Shown piece after piece: positions 16,842-25,408 of a stretch of 60,507 nucleotides of DNA. Under the pieces are notes generated by a model. It worked only from the letters and a program-made list of their open reading frames with translations. It did no database searches and was not told where the DNA came from. The DNA lies in contig CAJUOA010000008.1 of assembly GCA_910587785.1 (NCBI GenBank), forward strand, positions 1 through 60,507, written 5' to 3'. Within the stretch, counting starts at the first letter, position 1. Every line of letters begins with the position of its first letter. This stretch comes from an uncultured Oscillospiraceae bacterium (GTDB taxonomy: Bacteria; Bacillota; Clostridia; Oscillospirales; Oscillospiraceae). The position numbers were made by a program, and so were the translations under genes.

Positions 16842-18842
16842 ATGGCAAAGGAAAGAAAACAGGCCTACGGCAATGACTCCATCAGCGCCCTCAAGGGCGC
16901 CGACCGGGTGCGCAAACGCCCCGGCGTGATCTTCGGCTCCGACGGGCTGGAGGGCTGCGAGCACGCCGTATTCGAGATCTTATCCAACTCCATCGACGAG
17001 GCCCGGGACGGCCACGGCAAGCTTATCACCCTCACCAGCTACCTCGACCACAGCGTGGAAGTCGAGGACCAGGGCCGGGGCTGCCCCGTGGACTGGAACG
17101 AGCGGGAGGGCCGCTGGAACTGGGAGCTGGTCTACTGCGAACTCTACGCCGGCGGCAAATACGACAGCTCCGAGGGCGGCGACTACGAGTTCTCCCTGGG
17201 CCTCAACGGCCTGGGCTCCTGCGCCACCCAGTACGCCTCCGCCTACATGGACGTCACCGTCTGGCGGGACGGCTTTGAACACCGCCTCCACTTCGAGCGC
17301 GGCGAGATTACCGGCGAGAAGGGCAAAGAGCTGGTCAAGACCCCCCTCTCCCGGAAAAAGACCGGCACCCGCCACCGCTGGCTCCCCGACCTGGAGGTCT
17401 TCACCGACATCGCCATCCCCCCGGCGTTCTTCCTGGATGTCATGAAGCGCCAGGCCGTGGTCAACGCCGGCATCACCTTCCGGCTGAAGATCGAGACCTC
17501 TCCGGGAAAATTCGAGACCACCGAGTTCCTCTACGAAAACGGCATCGCCGACTACGTCCGGGAACTGGCCGGGGACGCCCCCCTCACTGACGTGGAGTTC
17601 TGGGAGACCGAACGCCGGGGCCGCGACCGCGCCGACAAGGACGAGTACAAGGTGCGCCTCTCCGTCTCCTGCTGCTTCTCCAACAAGACGGCGGTCATCG
17701 AGCACTACCACAACTCCAGCTGGCTGGAGCACGGCGGAAGCCCTGAAAAGGCCACAAAGTCCGCCTTTGTGGGGGCCATCGACGCCTGGCTCCGGCAGAA
17801 CAGCAAGTACCAGAAGGGCGAGGCCAAGATCACCTGGGCGGACATCGAGGACTGCCTGGTCCTGGTCAGCAACAACTTCTCCACCCAGACCAGCTACGAG
17901 AACCAGACCAAAAAGGCTATCACCAACAAGTTCGTCCAGGACGCCATGGCGGAGTTTTTGAAGAGCCGCCTGGAGATCTACTTCATCGAGAACCCCAGCG
18001 ACGCCCTGCGCATCGCCGAGCAGGTCCTCATCAACAAGCGAAGCCGGGAGACCGCCGAGAGGGCCCGGCTCAACGTGAAAAAGAAGCTCTCCGGCTCCAT
18101 CGACATCGCCAACCGGGTCCAGAAGTTCGTCGACTGCCGGACCAAAGACGTCAGCCGCCGGGAGATCTATATCGTCGAGGGCGACAGCGCCCTGGGCAGC
18201 GTCAAGCTCAGCCGGGACGCCGAGTTCCAGGGCATCATGCCCGTGCGGGGGAAGATTCTGAACTGCCTCAAGGCCGACTACCCCCGCATCTTCAAGAGCG
18301 AGATCATCACCGACCTTATGAAGGTCTTAGGGTGCGGCGTGGAGGTGGAGGGCAGGCACGTCAAGGACCTCAGCTCCTTTGACCTCAATAACCTCCGCTG
18401 GTCCAAGGTGGTCATCTGCACCGACGCCGACGTGGACGGCTATCAAATTCGCGCCCTCATCCTCACCATGCTCTACCGCCTCTGCCCCACCCTCATTGAG
18501 AAGGGGTATGTGTATATCGCCGAATCCCCCCTCTTCGAGATCACAAGCGGAGAGAAGACCTGGTTCGCCTACACGGAGAAGGAGAAATCGGAGATCGTCA
18601 AAAAGCTGGAGGGCAGGAAAGTCAAGATCGACCGCTCCAAAGGCCTGGGAGAGAACGACCCGGACATGATGTGGCTGACCACCATGAACCCCGAGACCCG
18701 GCGGCTCATCAAGGTCATGCCCACCGACGCCGAGGCCACCAGTCAGATGTTTGACCTCCTTTTGGGGGACAACCTCCAGGGGAGGAAAACCCATATCGCC
18801 AATGAGGGGTATAAGTTTTTGGATCTGGCGGATATTTCGTGA
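16842..18842 (+). CDS. Type IIA topoisomerase subunit B (GyrB/ParE-like)
   Basis: A 666-residue ATPase subunit. GHKL motifs are E45/N49/D52 in FEILSNSIDEARDG, EDQGRGCPVD, and GLNGLGSCATQYAS. TOPRIM motifs are EGDSALGS with E446 and the metal-binding DADVDG with D528, D530 and D532. It would pair with the subunit A encoded at 19162 to change DNA topology by double-strand passage. Its sequence departs from standard GyrB (for example DGLEGCEHAVFEIL), suggesting an additional lineage-specific topoisomerase rather than the main gyrase. The start follows GGGAGGCG. Confidence 0.9.
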   Translation: MAKERKQAYGNDSISALKGADRVRKRPGVIFGSDGLEGCEHAVFEILSNSIDEARDGHGKLITLTSYLDHSVEVEDQGRGCPVDWNEREGRWNWELVYCELYAGGKYDSSEGGDYEFSLGLNGLGSCATQYASAYMDVTVWRDGFEHRLHFERGEITGEKGKELVKTPLSRKKTGTRHRWLPDLEVFTDIAIPPAFFLDVMKRQAVVNAGITFRLKIETSPGKFETTEFLYENGIADYVRELAGDAPLTDVEFWETERRGRDRADKDEYKVRLSVSCCFSNKTAVIEHYHNSSWLEHGGSPEKATKSAFVGAIDAWLRQNSKYQKGEAKITWADIEDCLVLVSNNFSTQTSYENQTKKAITNKFVQDAMAEFLKSRLEIYFIENPSDALRIAEQVLINKRSRETAERARLNVKKKLSGSIDIANRVQKFVDCRTKDVSRREIYIVEGDSALGSVKLSRDAEFQGIMPVRGKILNCLKADYPRIFKSEIITDLMKVLGCGVEVEGRHVKDLSSFDLNNLRWSKVVICTDADVDGYQIRALILTMLYRLCPTLIEKGYVYIAESPLFEITSGEKTWFAYTEKEKSEIVKKLEGRKVKIDRSKGLGENDPDMMWLTTMNPETRRLIKVMPTDAEATSQMFDLLLGDNLQGRKTHIANEGYKFLDLADIS

Positions 18843-18857
18843 GGAGGGACCTGTAAC

Positions 18858-19145
18858 ATGGAAACCATCGTTCTGCACGTCACCTACACCTGCAAACCCG
18901 CCCAAGCACCGGCTTTCGTCCAGGCGGTGAAGGCCGCGGGCCTCCAGGACACTGTCCGCGCCGAGGACGGGTGCCTCCAATACGACTACCACCTCTCCTG
19001 CGAGACGCCGGACACGGTGGTCCTCCTGGAGCGCTGGCGGGACGCCGCCGCCCTGGAGCGCCACCTGGCCCAGCCCCACATGGCACGCCTGCGGGAGCTG
19101 AAGGGTTTCTACGCCCTGGACACAAAACTGGAACGGTACGAATAA
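18858..19145 (+). CDS. Antibiotic-biosynthesis-monooxygenase-fold protein
   Basis: A 95-residue ferredoxin-like ABM domain (PF03992 type). It starts with a strand METIVLHVTYTCKPAQAPAF; then EDGCLQYDYHLSC and the family signature LLERWRDAAALERHLAQPHM. Such dimers act as quinol or polyketide oxygenases or heme-degrading enzymes, but many have no known reaction. It sits between the two topoisomerase subunits, 15 bases after one and 16 before the other, so it is co-transcribed with them. That placement is odd and no link to DNA topology is known to me. Confidence 0.85.
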   Translation: METIVLHVTYTCKPAQAPAFVQAVKAAGLQDTVRAEDGCLQYDYHLSCETPDTVVLLERWRDAAALERHLAQPHMARLRELKGFYALDTKLERYE

Positions 19146-19161
19146 AGGAAATATTGAAATC

Positions 19162-21396
19162 ATGGCTAAGAAGAAAAACCCGGATGAGAGCAAGCCGAAA
19201 GTCAATAACCCCAACGTCATGGGCCTGAAGGCGGCGGTCCAGGAGCAGGCCATCACCGACACCCTGGAGACCAACTTCATGCCCTACGCCATGAGCGTCA
19301 TCCTCTCCCGGGCCATCCCGGAGATCGACGGCTTCAAGCCCTCCCATAGGAAACTGCTGTACACCATGTACAAGATGGGCCTCCTCACCGGGGCCCGGAC
19401 CAAGTCCGCCAACATCGTCGGCCAGACCATGCGCCTCAACCCCCACGGCGACGGCCCCATCTACGAGACCATGGTCCGCCTCTCCAAGGGCTACGGGGCC
19501 CTCCTCCATCCCTTCGTGGACTCCAAGGGCAACTTCGGCAAGGTCTACTCCCGGGACATGGCCTACGCGGCCAGCCGCTACACGGAAGCAAAGCTCGCCC
19601 CCATCTGCCAGGAGCTCTTCCGGGACCTGGACCAGGACGCGGTGGACTTCGTGGACAACTACGACAACACCATGAAGGAGCCCAGCCTCCTGCCCACCAC
19701 GTTCCCGAACATCCTGGTCTCCGCAAACCAGGGCATCGCCGTGGGCATGGCCAGCCAGCTCTGCGGCTTCAACCTGGCGGAGGTCTGCGACGCCACCGTG
19801 GCCTTTTTGAAAAACCCGGACTGCGCCCTGGCCGACATCCTCAAGGGCCCGGACTTCCCCACCGGCGGCGAGTTCCTCTACGACCAGGCCGCCCTGGAGG
19901 AGGTCTACCGCACCGGCAAGGGCTCCCTGCGGCTCCGGGGGAAATACCGCTACCTCAAGAGCGAAAACCTCATCGAAATTTACGAGATCCCCTACACCAC
20001 CACCACCGAGGCGGTCATCGACAAGGTGGCCGAGCTCATCAAGGCCGGGAAGCTCCGGGAGGTCAGCGACATGCGGGACGAGACCGACCTCAACGGCCTC
20101 AAGCTTGCCGTGGACCTCAAGCGCGGCGTGGACCCGGACAAACTCATGGCGAAGCTCTTTCGCTCCACCACCCTCCAGGACTCCGTCTCCTGCAACTTCA
20201 ACGTCCTGGTGGGCGGGATGCCCCGGGTGATGGGCGTGCGGGAACTTCTGGAGGAGTGGTGCGCCTGGCGTACGGAATGTGTCCGCCGCCGGGTGTTCTT
20301 CTCCCTGGGGAAGAAAAAGGAGAAGCTCCACCTGCTCCAGGGCCTCGAGCGCATCCTGCTGGACATCGACAAGGCCATCGCCATCATCCGGGAGACCGAG
20401 AGCGAGGCCGACGTGGTCCCCAACCTCATGATCGGCTTCGGCATCGACGCCGTCCAGGCCGAGTATGTGGCGGAGATCCGCCTGCGCAACATCAACAAGG
20501 AGTATATCCTCAAGCGCGTGGCGGAGCGGGATGCACTGGAGAAGGAGATTTCCGACCTGGAGGACCTCCTGAACAGCCCCGCCCGGGTGAAGAAGGTCAT
20601 GATCGGGGAGCTGGAGGCGGTGAAAAAGAAGTACGCCCAGCCCCGCCGCACCGCCATCGTCTACGAGCACGAGATCGAATCCTACGACGAGAGCGAGGAG
20701 ACGCCGGACTATCCGGTCACCGTCTTCCTCTCCCGCCACGGGTACTTCAAGAAGATCACCCCCCAGTCCCTGCGCATGGCGGACACCCAGAAGTACAAGG
20801 AGGACGACGGCCTCCGGGTCAGCATGGAGGCCGCCAACCGGGCGGAGGTCATGTTCTTCACCAACCGCCAGCAGGTCTACAAGTGCCGCCTGAGCGACTT
20901 CGAGGACACCAAGGCCAGCGTCCTGGGGGACTACCTCCCCAGCAAGCTGGGCATGGAGGACGGGGAGAGCGTAGTGGACATGGTCCTCCCCGGGGACTAC
21001 AGCGGGGCCATGCTCTTCTTCTTTGAAAACGGCAAGGCCGCCCGGGTGGAGCTTTCCGCCTACGCCACCACCTCCAACCGCCGCCGCCTCACCGGGGCGT
21101 ACAGCGGCAAGAGCCCTCTCGCGGCCCTCATCCACCTCAAGGAGGAGCGGGAGCTGGTCCTCTTCTCCACCGAGCCCCGGGCCCTCATCTTCCACACCGC
21201 CCTCCTGGCCCCCAAGTCCACCCGGACCACCCAGGGCGTCCAGGTCATGACCCTCAAGCCCAAATATCATCTGTCCGAGGTCAAGGCCCCGGAGGAGACC
21301 TCTATCACCAACCTCCCCCGGTACCGGTGCCGGGCCATCCCCGCCGCCGGGGCCCTCATCCGGGAGGAGGACGGGGACCAGATGCGGCTGCTGTGA
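19162..21396 (+). CDS. Type IIA topoisomerase subunit A (GyrA/ParC-like)
   Basis: A 744-residue breakage-reunion subunit. The catalytic tyrosine is Y140 in AASRYTEAK. Winged-helix motifs are IPEIDGFKPSHRKLLYTMYK and LNPHGDGPIYETMVRL; the quinolone-region position is altered (TKSANIVGQTM). The coiled-coil gate and a C-terminal region of about 220 residues follow, without clear GyrA-box repeats, which favours a relaxing or decatenating enzyme over supercoiling. It forms the holoenzyme with the subunit at 16842, encoded in the same operon. Confidence 0.9.
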   Translation: MAKKKNPDESKPKVNNPNVMGLKAAVQEQAITDTLETNFMPYAMSVILSRAIPEIDGFKPSHRKLLYTMYKMGLLTGARTKSANIVGQTMRLNPHGDGPIYETMVRLSKGYGALLHPFVDSKGNFGKVYSRDMAYAASRYTEAKLAPICQELFRDLDQDAVDFVDNYDNTMKEPSLLPTTFPNILVSANQGIAVGMASQLCGFNLAEVCDATVAFLKNPDCALADILKGPDFPTGGEFLYDQAALEEVYRTGKGSLRLRGKYRYLKSENLIEIYEIPYTTTTEAVIDKVAELIKAGKLREVSDMRDETDLNGLKLAVDLKRGVDPDKLMAKLFRSTTLQDSVSCNFNVLVGGMPRVMGVRELLEEWCAWRTECVRRRVFFSLGKKKEKLHLLQGLERILLDIDKAIAIIRETESEADVVPNLMIGFGIDAVQAEYVAEIRLRNINKEYILKRVAERDALEKEISDLEDLLNSPARVKKVMIGELEAVKKKYAQPRRTAIVYEHEIESYDESEETPDYPVTVFLSRHGYFKKITPQSLRMADTQKYKEDDGLRVSMEAANRAEVMFFTNRQQVYKCRLSDFEDTKASVLGDYLPSKLGMEDGESVVDMVLPGDYSGAMLFFFENGKAARVELSAYATTSNRRRLTGAYSGKSPLAALIHLKEERELVLFSTEPRALIFHTALLAPKSTRTTQGVQVMTLKPKYHLSEVKAPEETSITNLPRYRCRAIPAAGALIREEDGDQMRLL

Positions 21397-21534
21397 GGGA
21401 GGCGAGGACTGCCGGGCGTGTGCGGTGCCTGCCAAATAGCGCACCGGGCCGGTCCCCTCTTTGGTCAAAATCACCAGAACCGCCCTCTGAAACTGTGGGA
21501 ATGTGCTGAAATTGTTTTCCGCCCCTTTCCGCCC

Positions 21535-21563
21535 TTGACATTTCATCTAAAATATTTTATCCT
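21535..21563 (+). promoter_or_regulatory. Sigma-A type promoter of ugpC-like gene
   Basis: -35 TTGACA (21535-21540), 17-base AT-rich spacer, -10 TATCCT (21558-21563). It gives a leader of about 200 bases before the ATP-binding protein gene at 21773. The leader carries several hairpin-forming segments. Confidence 0.8.
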
Positions 21564-21734
21564 GAATATGGCTTTCGGGCATTCTGCCCGGGCTTTCAAA
21601 ATCACGAGCTGCCCGGCCACTCCACAAACTGGTCCGGCAGACTGACAAGAAAGGATGTATTCCGCGTAGGCGTGCGGTGTGGCAGTGTGGAGACCTGTCA
21701 CAAAGGACCGGCGGCATCGCTCCGCCCGTCCGAG

Positions 21735-21767
21735 GTGAGAAGCGCGGAGGCGTTCTCACTAACGCCT
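21735..21767 (+). promoter_or_regulatory. Mutually exclusive leader hairpins
   Basis: Hairpin A pairs gtgagaa (21735-21741) with ttctcac (21753-21759). Hairpin B pairs aggcgtt (21748-21754) with aacgcct (21761-21767). They share bases and cannot coexist. The only Shine-Dalgarno-like run (gcggagg, 21744-21750) is about 22 bases from the ATG and inside both structures, so folding could control translation. Confidence 0.4.
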
Positions 21768-21772
21768 GAGAC

Positions 21773-22975
21773 ATGGCAACTGTAACCCTGAAGAACGTCA
21801 TGAAGATCTATCCCCACAGCGGCGACCAGAAGAAAAAGAAGGCCAAGAAGGGCGAGACCCCCGCTGAGGAGAAGAAGGTCAACCTGCAGGTCACCGAGCG
21901 CGGCGTCGTCGCCGTGCAGCAGTTCAACCTGGACATCGCGGACCAGGAGTTCATCGTCCTGGTCGGCCCCTCCGGCTGCGGCAAGTCCACCACATTGCGC
22001 ATGGTGGCCGGCCTGGAGGAGATCAGCGAGGGCCAGCTGCTCATCGACGGCAAGGTCGTCAACGATGTGGCCCCCAAGGACCGCGACATCGCCATGGTGT
22101 TCCAGAGCTACGCCCTGTACCCCCACATGACCGTCTATGAGAATATTGCCTTCTCCCTGAAGCTCAAGAAGGTCCCCCCGGCGGAGATCGACCGCAAGGT
22201 CAAGGAGGCCGCCGAGATCCTGGGCATCACCCAGTACCTGGACCGCAAGCCGAAGGCCCTCTCCGGCGGCCAGCGCCAGCGCGTCGCCATCGGCCGCGCC
22301 ATCGTGCGTGAGCCCAAGGTGCTGCTGATGGACGAGCCTCTGTCCAATCTGGACGCCAAGCTCCGTAACCAGATGCGCGCTGAGATCATCAAACTCCGTC
22401 AGCGTATTCACACCACCTTTATCTACGTCACCCACGACCAGACCGAGGCCATGACCCTGGGCGACCGCATCGTCATTATGAAGGACGGCTTCATCCAGCA
22501 GATCGGCACCCCCCAGCAGGTCTTTGACCATCCGGCCAACCTCTTCGTCGCCGGATTCATCGGGATGCCCCAGATGAACTTCTTCGACGCCAAGCTGGAG
22601 AAGGACGGCAAGGGCTACTATGTCACCGCCTGCGGCACCCGCGTGGATCTGCCCAGCGACATGCAGAGCACCCTGAGCGCAAAGAACGCCGCGCCCCAGG
22701 ACGTCACCTTGGGCATCCGTCCCGACCACCTGGAGCTGTGCAAGGCCGGCGACGCCAACGCCCTGCCCGCCACCGTGGATGTCACCGAGCTCATGGGCAG
22801 CACCATCCACATGCACGTGAACATCTCCGGCAAGGACGCCATCGTCATCCAGCCCACCATCGACCTGTCCAACGAGCAGCAGACCTCCCTGAACTACGGC
22901 GCGAAGATCCACGTCAACTTCCCCAGCAGCGTGGTACATCTCTTCAGCAAGGCCGACGAGAAGAGCCTGCTGTGA
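21773..22975 (+). CDS. ugpC: Sugar ABC transporter ATPase (UgpC/MsmX type)
   Basis: A 400-residue ATPase of the carbohydrate-uptake CUT1 class that energises sugar permeases from the cytoplasmic face. Walker A GPSGCGKST is at about 65-73, the Q-loop MVFQSYALYPHM, signature LSGGQRQR, and Walker B LLMDEPLSNLDAKLR. The C-terminal regulatory TOBE domain contains LGIRPDHLEL. A Lys/Glu-rich insertion at about residues 18-38, absent from standard MsmX, precedes the first core strand. There is no permease or binding protein beside it, so it likely serves several distant transporters, as MsmX does in Bacillus. Confidence 0.92.
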   Translation: MATVTLKNVMKIYPHSGDQKKKKAKKGETPAEEKKVNLQVTERGVVAVQQFNLDIADQEFIVLVGPSGCGKSTTLRMVAGLEEISEGQLLIDGKVVNDVAPKDRDIAMVFQSYALYPHMTVYENIAFSLKLKKVPPAEIDRKVKEAAEILGITQYLDRKPKALSGGQRQRVAIGRAIVREPKVLLMDEPLSNLDAKLRNQMRAEIIKLRQRIHTTFIYVTHDQTEAMTLGDRIVIMKDGFIQQIGTPQQVFDHPANLFVAGFIGMPQMNFFDAKLEKDGKGYYVTACGTRVDLPSDMQSTLSAKNAAPQDVTLGIRPDHLELCKAGDANALPATVDVTELMGSTIHMHVNISGKDAIVIQPTIDLSNEQQTSLNYGAKIHVNFPSSVVHLFSKADEKSLL

Positions 22976-23014
22976 TTCCTTGGCTTCGCTCGGTCAAACT
23001 ACCTTTATGAAAAG

Positions 23015-23045
23015 AGGGACCTCCGCCGGCGGCGGGGGTCCCTTG
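23015..23045 (+). terminator. Terminator after ugpC-like gene
   Basis: The stem agggacc (23015-23021) pairs with ggtccct (23037-23043), with inner GC pairs and a TTGTTGT tail. From here to 23250 I see no gene; the stretch holds only short frames without recognisable sequence. Confidence 0.7.
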
Positions 23046-23250
23046 TTGTAAGGAGGCACCGTACCATATCCTGGCGGACGAGACGGTCAATACCTTCCTG
23101 CCCTAGGTTCCCCTCAAGAGCCTGAACGGTGGAGAGCATGTATACAATGGGTATTGGAATCAGCATTCTATACATTTTATGGAGGCCAGAGTGGGTTCCC
23201 CGTGGGAAGGAGCGGACTTGCAGGCGCTGTGGCGGAGGGATACATGACAG

Positions 23251-23286
23251 AAAGCGGCGCATGGAGGGGACTCCATGCGCCGCTTT
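23251..23286. terminator. Bidirectional terminator at spoVT 3' end
   Basis: A perfect 16-base stem (aaagcggcgcatggag with ctccatgcgccgcttt, loop ggga), flanked by A and T runs so that it can act on both strands. It lies five bases after the spoVT stop codon on the minus strand. Confidence 0.8.
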
Positions 23287-23290
23287 CGGG

Positions 23291-25408
23291 TCAATTTTCC
23301 ATATGCTTGCCTAAAAAGGCGGCGATAGTCTGGGCCAGCTTGTACTCTGTCTCCCCGGTGACCTGGACCTCCCCGTCCTCCACGAAGAGGACCAGCCCCA
23401 GCACATCCCCCTCGGAAATGATGGGCGCGGCCACAGCGGCGGCGTACTTGTCCCCGGCCTCCGTGACGAAGACCCGGCGCTCCTCCCCAGTGTGCTGGTA
23501 GATCTTGCGGTCCTCCATGATCTGCTCCAGCTGGGGGCTGATGCGCTTGCCCAGCAGGTCCCGCTTCCCGCCGCCCGCCACGGCGATGATGGCATCCCGG
23601 TCCGTCACAGCGGTGATGGCCCCGCAGCTCTTGGACAGGGTCTCACAGAATTGGGCCGCAAAGTCGTCCAGCCCCCCCATCAGGGAATACTTCTTGAAGA
23701 TCACCTCGCCGTCCCGGCTGGTGTAGATCTCCAGCGGGTCGCCCTCGCTGACAACATTGGAATAGAAGATTTTATCCGGGTGCTGGCTGGCGCTCTGGAC
23801 GAGTTCTACGTCCTGGGGTAGTTCGCCGGAGCGGAGGATGCTGTCGATGTCCGCCTTGAGCTGGATTTCCAGGTGGTCCTCGTAGACCTTAATCTTCTGG
23901 ATGATGAGCTGGAGGTCGTTCCGGTCCAGCTTGGGCTTGGCGAGGATGCCGTCGAAGACCTCCAGGGCGGTCTTGGCGGTGCGGTTGACCTGGATGATGG
24001 TGTTGCGCTTGTTTTCCGTCAGGGTGAGCTGGTTCTGGATGCCCTCCATCCGGCGGAGCAGGTCGCCCTCCAGCTCGTCGTAGGTCTCCTCCAGGGCCTC
24101 CTCCTGGTCCGGATGCTTCATGATGTCCCGGATGCGCTGGCGCTTGGTGGCTTTCAGCTCCTCCTGGAGGTCCGTCAGGACCGCCTCCAGGTTTGCCGCC
24201 GACTGTTCCGTCTCCGCTACGTCTTCCGCCTCCCGGGTGAGGTCCGCGTTGAGGCGGTCCAGCATGGCGGCGGAGTTGTCTTTGACCTTCTGGACGTAGA
24301 TTTTCAGCAGCTCGTCCAGCTTGTCCACCCGGATGTGGTGGCTGGTACAGCCCTTGAGCCCCCGGCGGTGATAGGTCCCGCACCGGTAGGCGTCCTTGAT
24401 GTCCCGGCGGCTCATGGCGAACAGAGGGGAGCCGCAGTCGCCGCACTCCAGGAAGCCGGAGTAGGTGTTGTCGTACTTTTTCTGTCCCCGGTAGTGGGCG
24501 GTGGAGCGGGATTCCCGCAGGGCGCGGGCCGTGGCAAAGGTGCGGTAGTCGATGATCTCCTGGTGGTGGCGCTCGATGACGATGTGGTCCAGCTCGTCCC
24601 GGCGGACGTCCCTGCCGTTGATCTTCTTGCGGGTGTATTTGCCCTGCCGGAGGGTTCCAATGTAAAAATCGTTGTCCAGGATGCCCTGGACCGTCACGAT
24701 GGCCCAGGCGGGCTTGACGGCGCGGCGGTACTCCTCCCCGGCGGCAAGCTTGCGCTCCTGCTCCGCCATGCGGGGGGTGGGGATGCCCTCGTCCGTGAGC
24801 TGGTTGGCGATCTTTTTGTAGCCCCAGCCGTCGATATAGTGCTGGAAGATTCTCCGGACGATCTCCGCCTCGGTGGGGACCACCTCGAACTGCTGGTGCT
24901 TATCCACGATGTAGCCGTAGGGGGCGGCGCAGATCCACTTGCCGTCCTGCTGGCGGCGCTTGATGACGGATTTGACCTTCTTGCTGGTGTCGGTGACGGG
25001 CATCTCGTTGATGAGGAACTGGAACTGAATTTTGAGCCAGTCGTCGTCGTTGGGGAAGTCGATGTTGTCCCCGATGGAGATGATGCGCACCCCCGCGTCC
25101 CGGAGGTCCTCCAGCTCCACCAGGCCCCGGGAGTTGCGCCGGGAGAAGCGGGAGAAGTCCTTGACGATGAGGATGTCCTTCGCATGGCCCATCAGCTCCC
25201 GGCGCATGGCCTGGTAGCCCTCCCGCTGCTCGAAGGTGTAGCCGGAGCGGTCCCGGTCCTCGTAGAAAGTCAGGGTGCTGTCCGGGAAACGGCGCTTGAC
25301 GAAGTCCGAGAGGATGGCCTTCTGGTTTTCAATGGAGGTGTTGTCCCGGTCCAGCTCTTCGTCCACGGAGATGCGGCAGTAACCGGCGATGTTAAATTTT
25401 TCAATCAT
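23291..25408 (-). CDS. Large serine recombinase fused in frame to SpoVT C-terminal half
   Basis: A 705-residue predicted product. Residues 1-558 are a large serine recombinase: catalytic S14 in IAGYCRISVDEELD, the RFSRRNSRG arginines, the Recombinase domain (EIVRRIFQHYIDGWGYKKIA), zinc ribbon (CGDCGSPLF..YRCGTYHRRGLKGC) and a long coiled coil. From the core codons EGDP the protein becomes SpoVT residues 34-180: LEIYTSRDGEVIFKKYSLMG, then the GAF-like sensor domain ending AQTIAAFLGKHMEN. The ATG at 25408 follows AAGGGGTG; a GTG at 25417 is possible. It overlaps the rhuM end by eight bases. The enzyme should catalyse recombination between the two cores. Whether the SpoVT tail harms or regulates it is unknown. 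Confidence 0.92.
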   Translation of the reverse strand: MIEKFNIAGYCRISVDEELDRDNTSIENQKAILSDFVKRRFPDSTLTFYEDRDRSGYTFEQREGYQAMRRELMGHAKDILIVKDFSRFSRRNSRGLVELEDLRDAGVRIISIGDNIDFPNDDDWLKIQFQFLINEMPVTDTSKKVKSVIKRRQQDGKWICAAPYGYIVDKHQQFEVVPTEAEIVRRIFQHYIDGWGYKKIANQLTDEGIPTPRMAEQERKLAAGEEYRRAVKPAWAIVTVQGILDNDFYIGTLRQGKYTRKKINGRDVRRDELDHIVIERHHQEIIDYRTFATARALRESRSTAHYRGQKKYDNTYSGFLECGDCGSPLFAMSRRDIKDAYRCGTYHRRGLKGCTSHHIRVDKLDELLKIYVQKVKDNSAAMLDRLNADLTREAEDVAETEQSAANLEAVLTDLQEELKATKRQRIRDIMKHPDQEEALEETYDELEGDLLRRMEGIQNQLTLTENKRNTIIQVNRTAKTALEVFDGILAKPKLDRNDLQLIIQKIKVYEDHLEIQLKADIDSILRSGELPQDVELVQSASQHPDKIFYSNVVSEGDPLEIYTSRDGEVIFKKYSLMGGLDDFAAQFCETLSKSCGAITAVTDRDAIIAVAGGGKRDLLGKRISPQLEQIMEDRKIYQHTGEERRVFVTEAGDKYAAAVAAPIISEGDVLGLVLFVEDGEVQVTGETEYKLAQTIAAFLGKHMEN
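23735..23746. other. Attachment core at spoVT 3' side
   Basis: Core CGGGTCGCCCTC (minus strand GAGGGCGACCCG, codons GAG GGC GAC CCG). On the minus strand it joins the recombinase codons ...VVS to EGDP and then the SpoVT sequence LEIYTSRDGEV. Confidence 0.9.
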
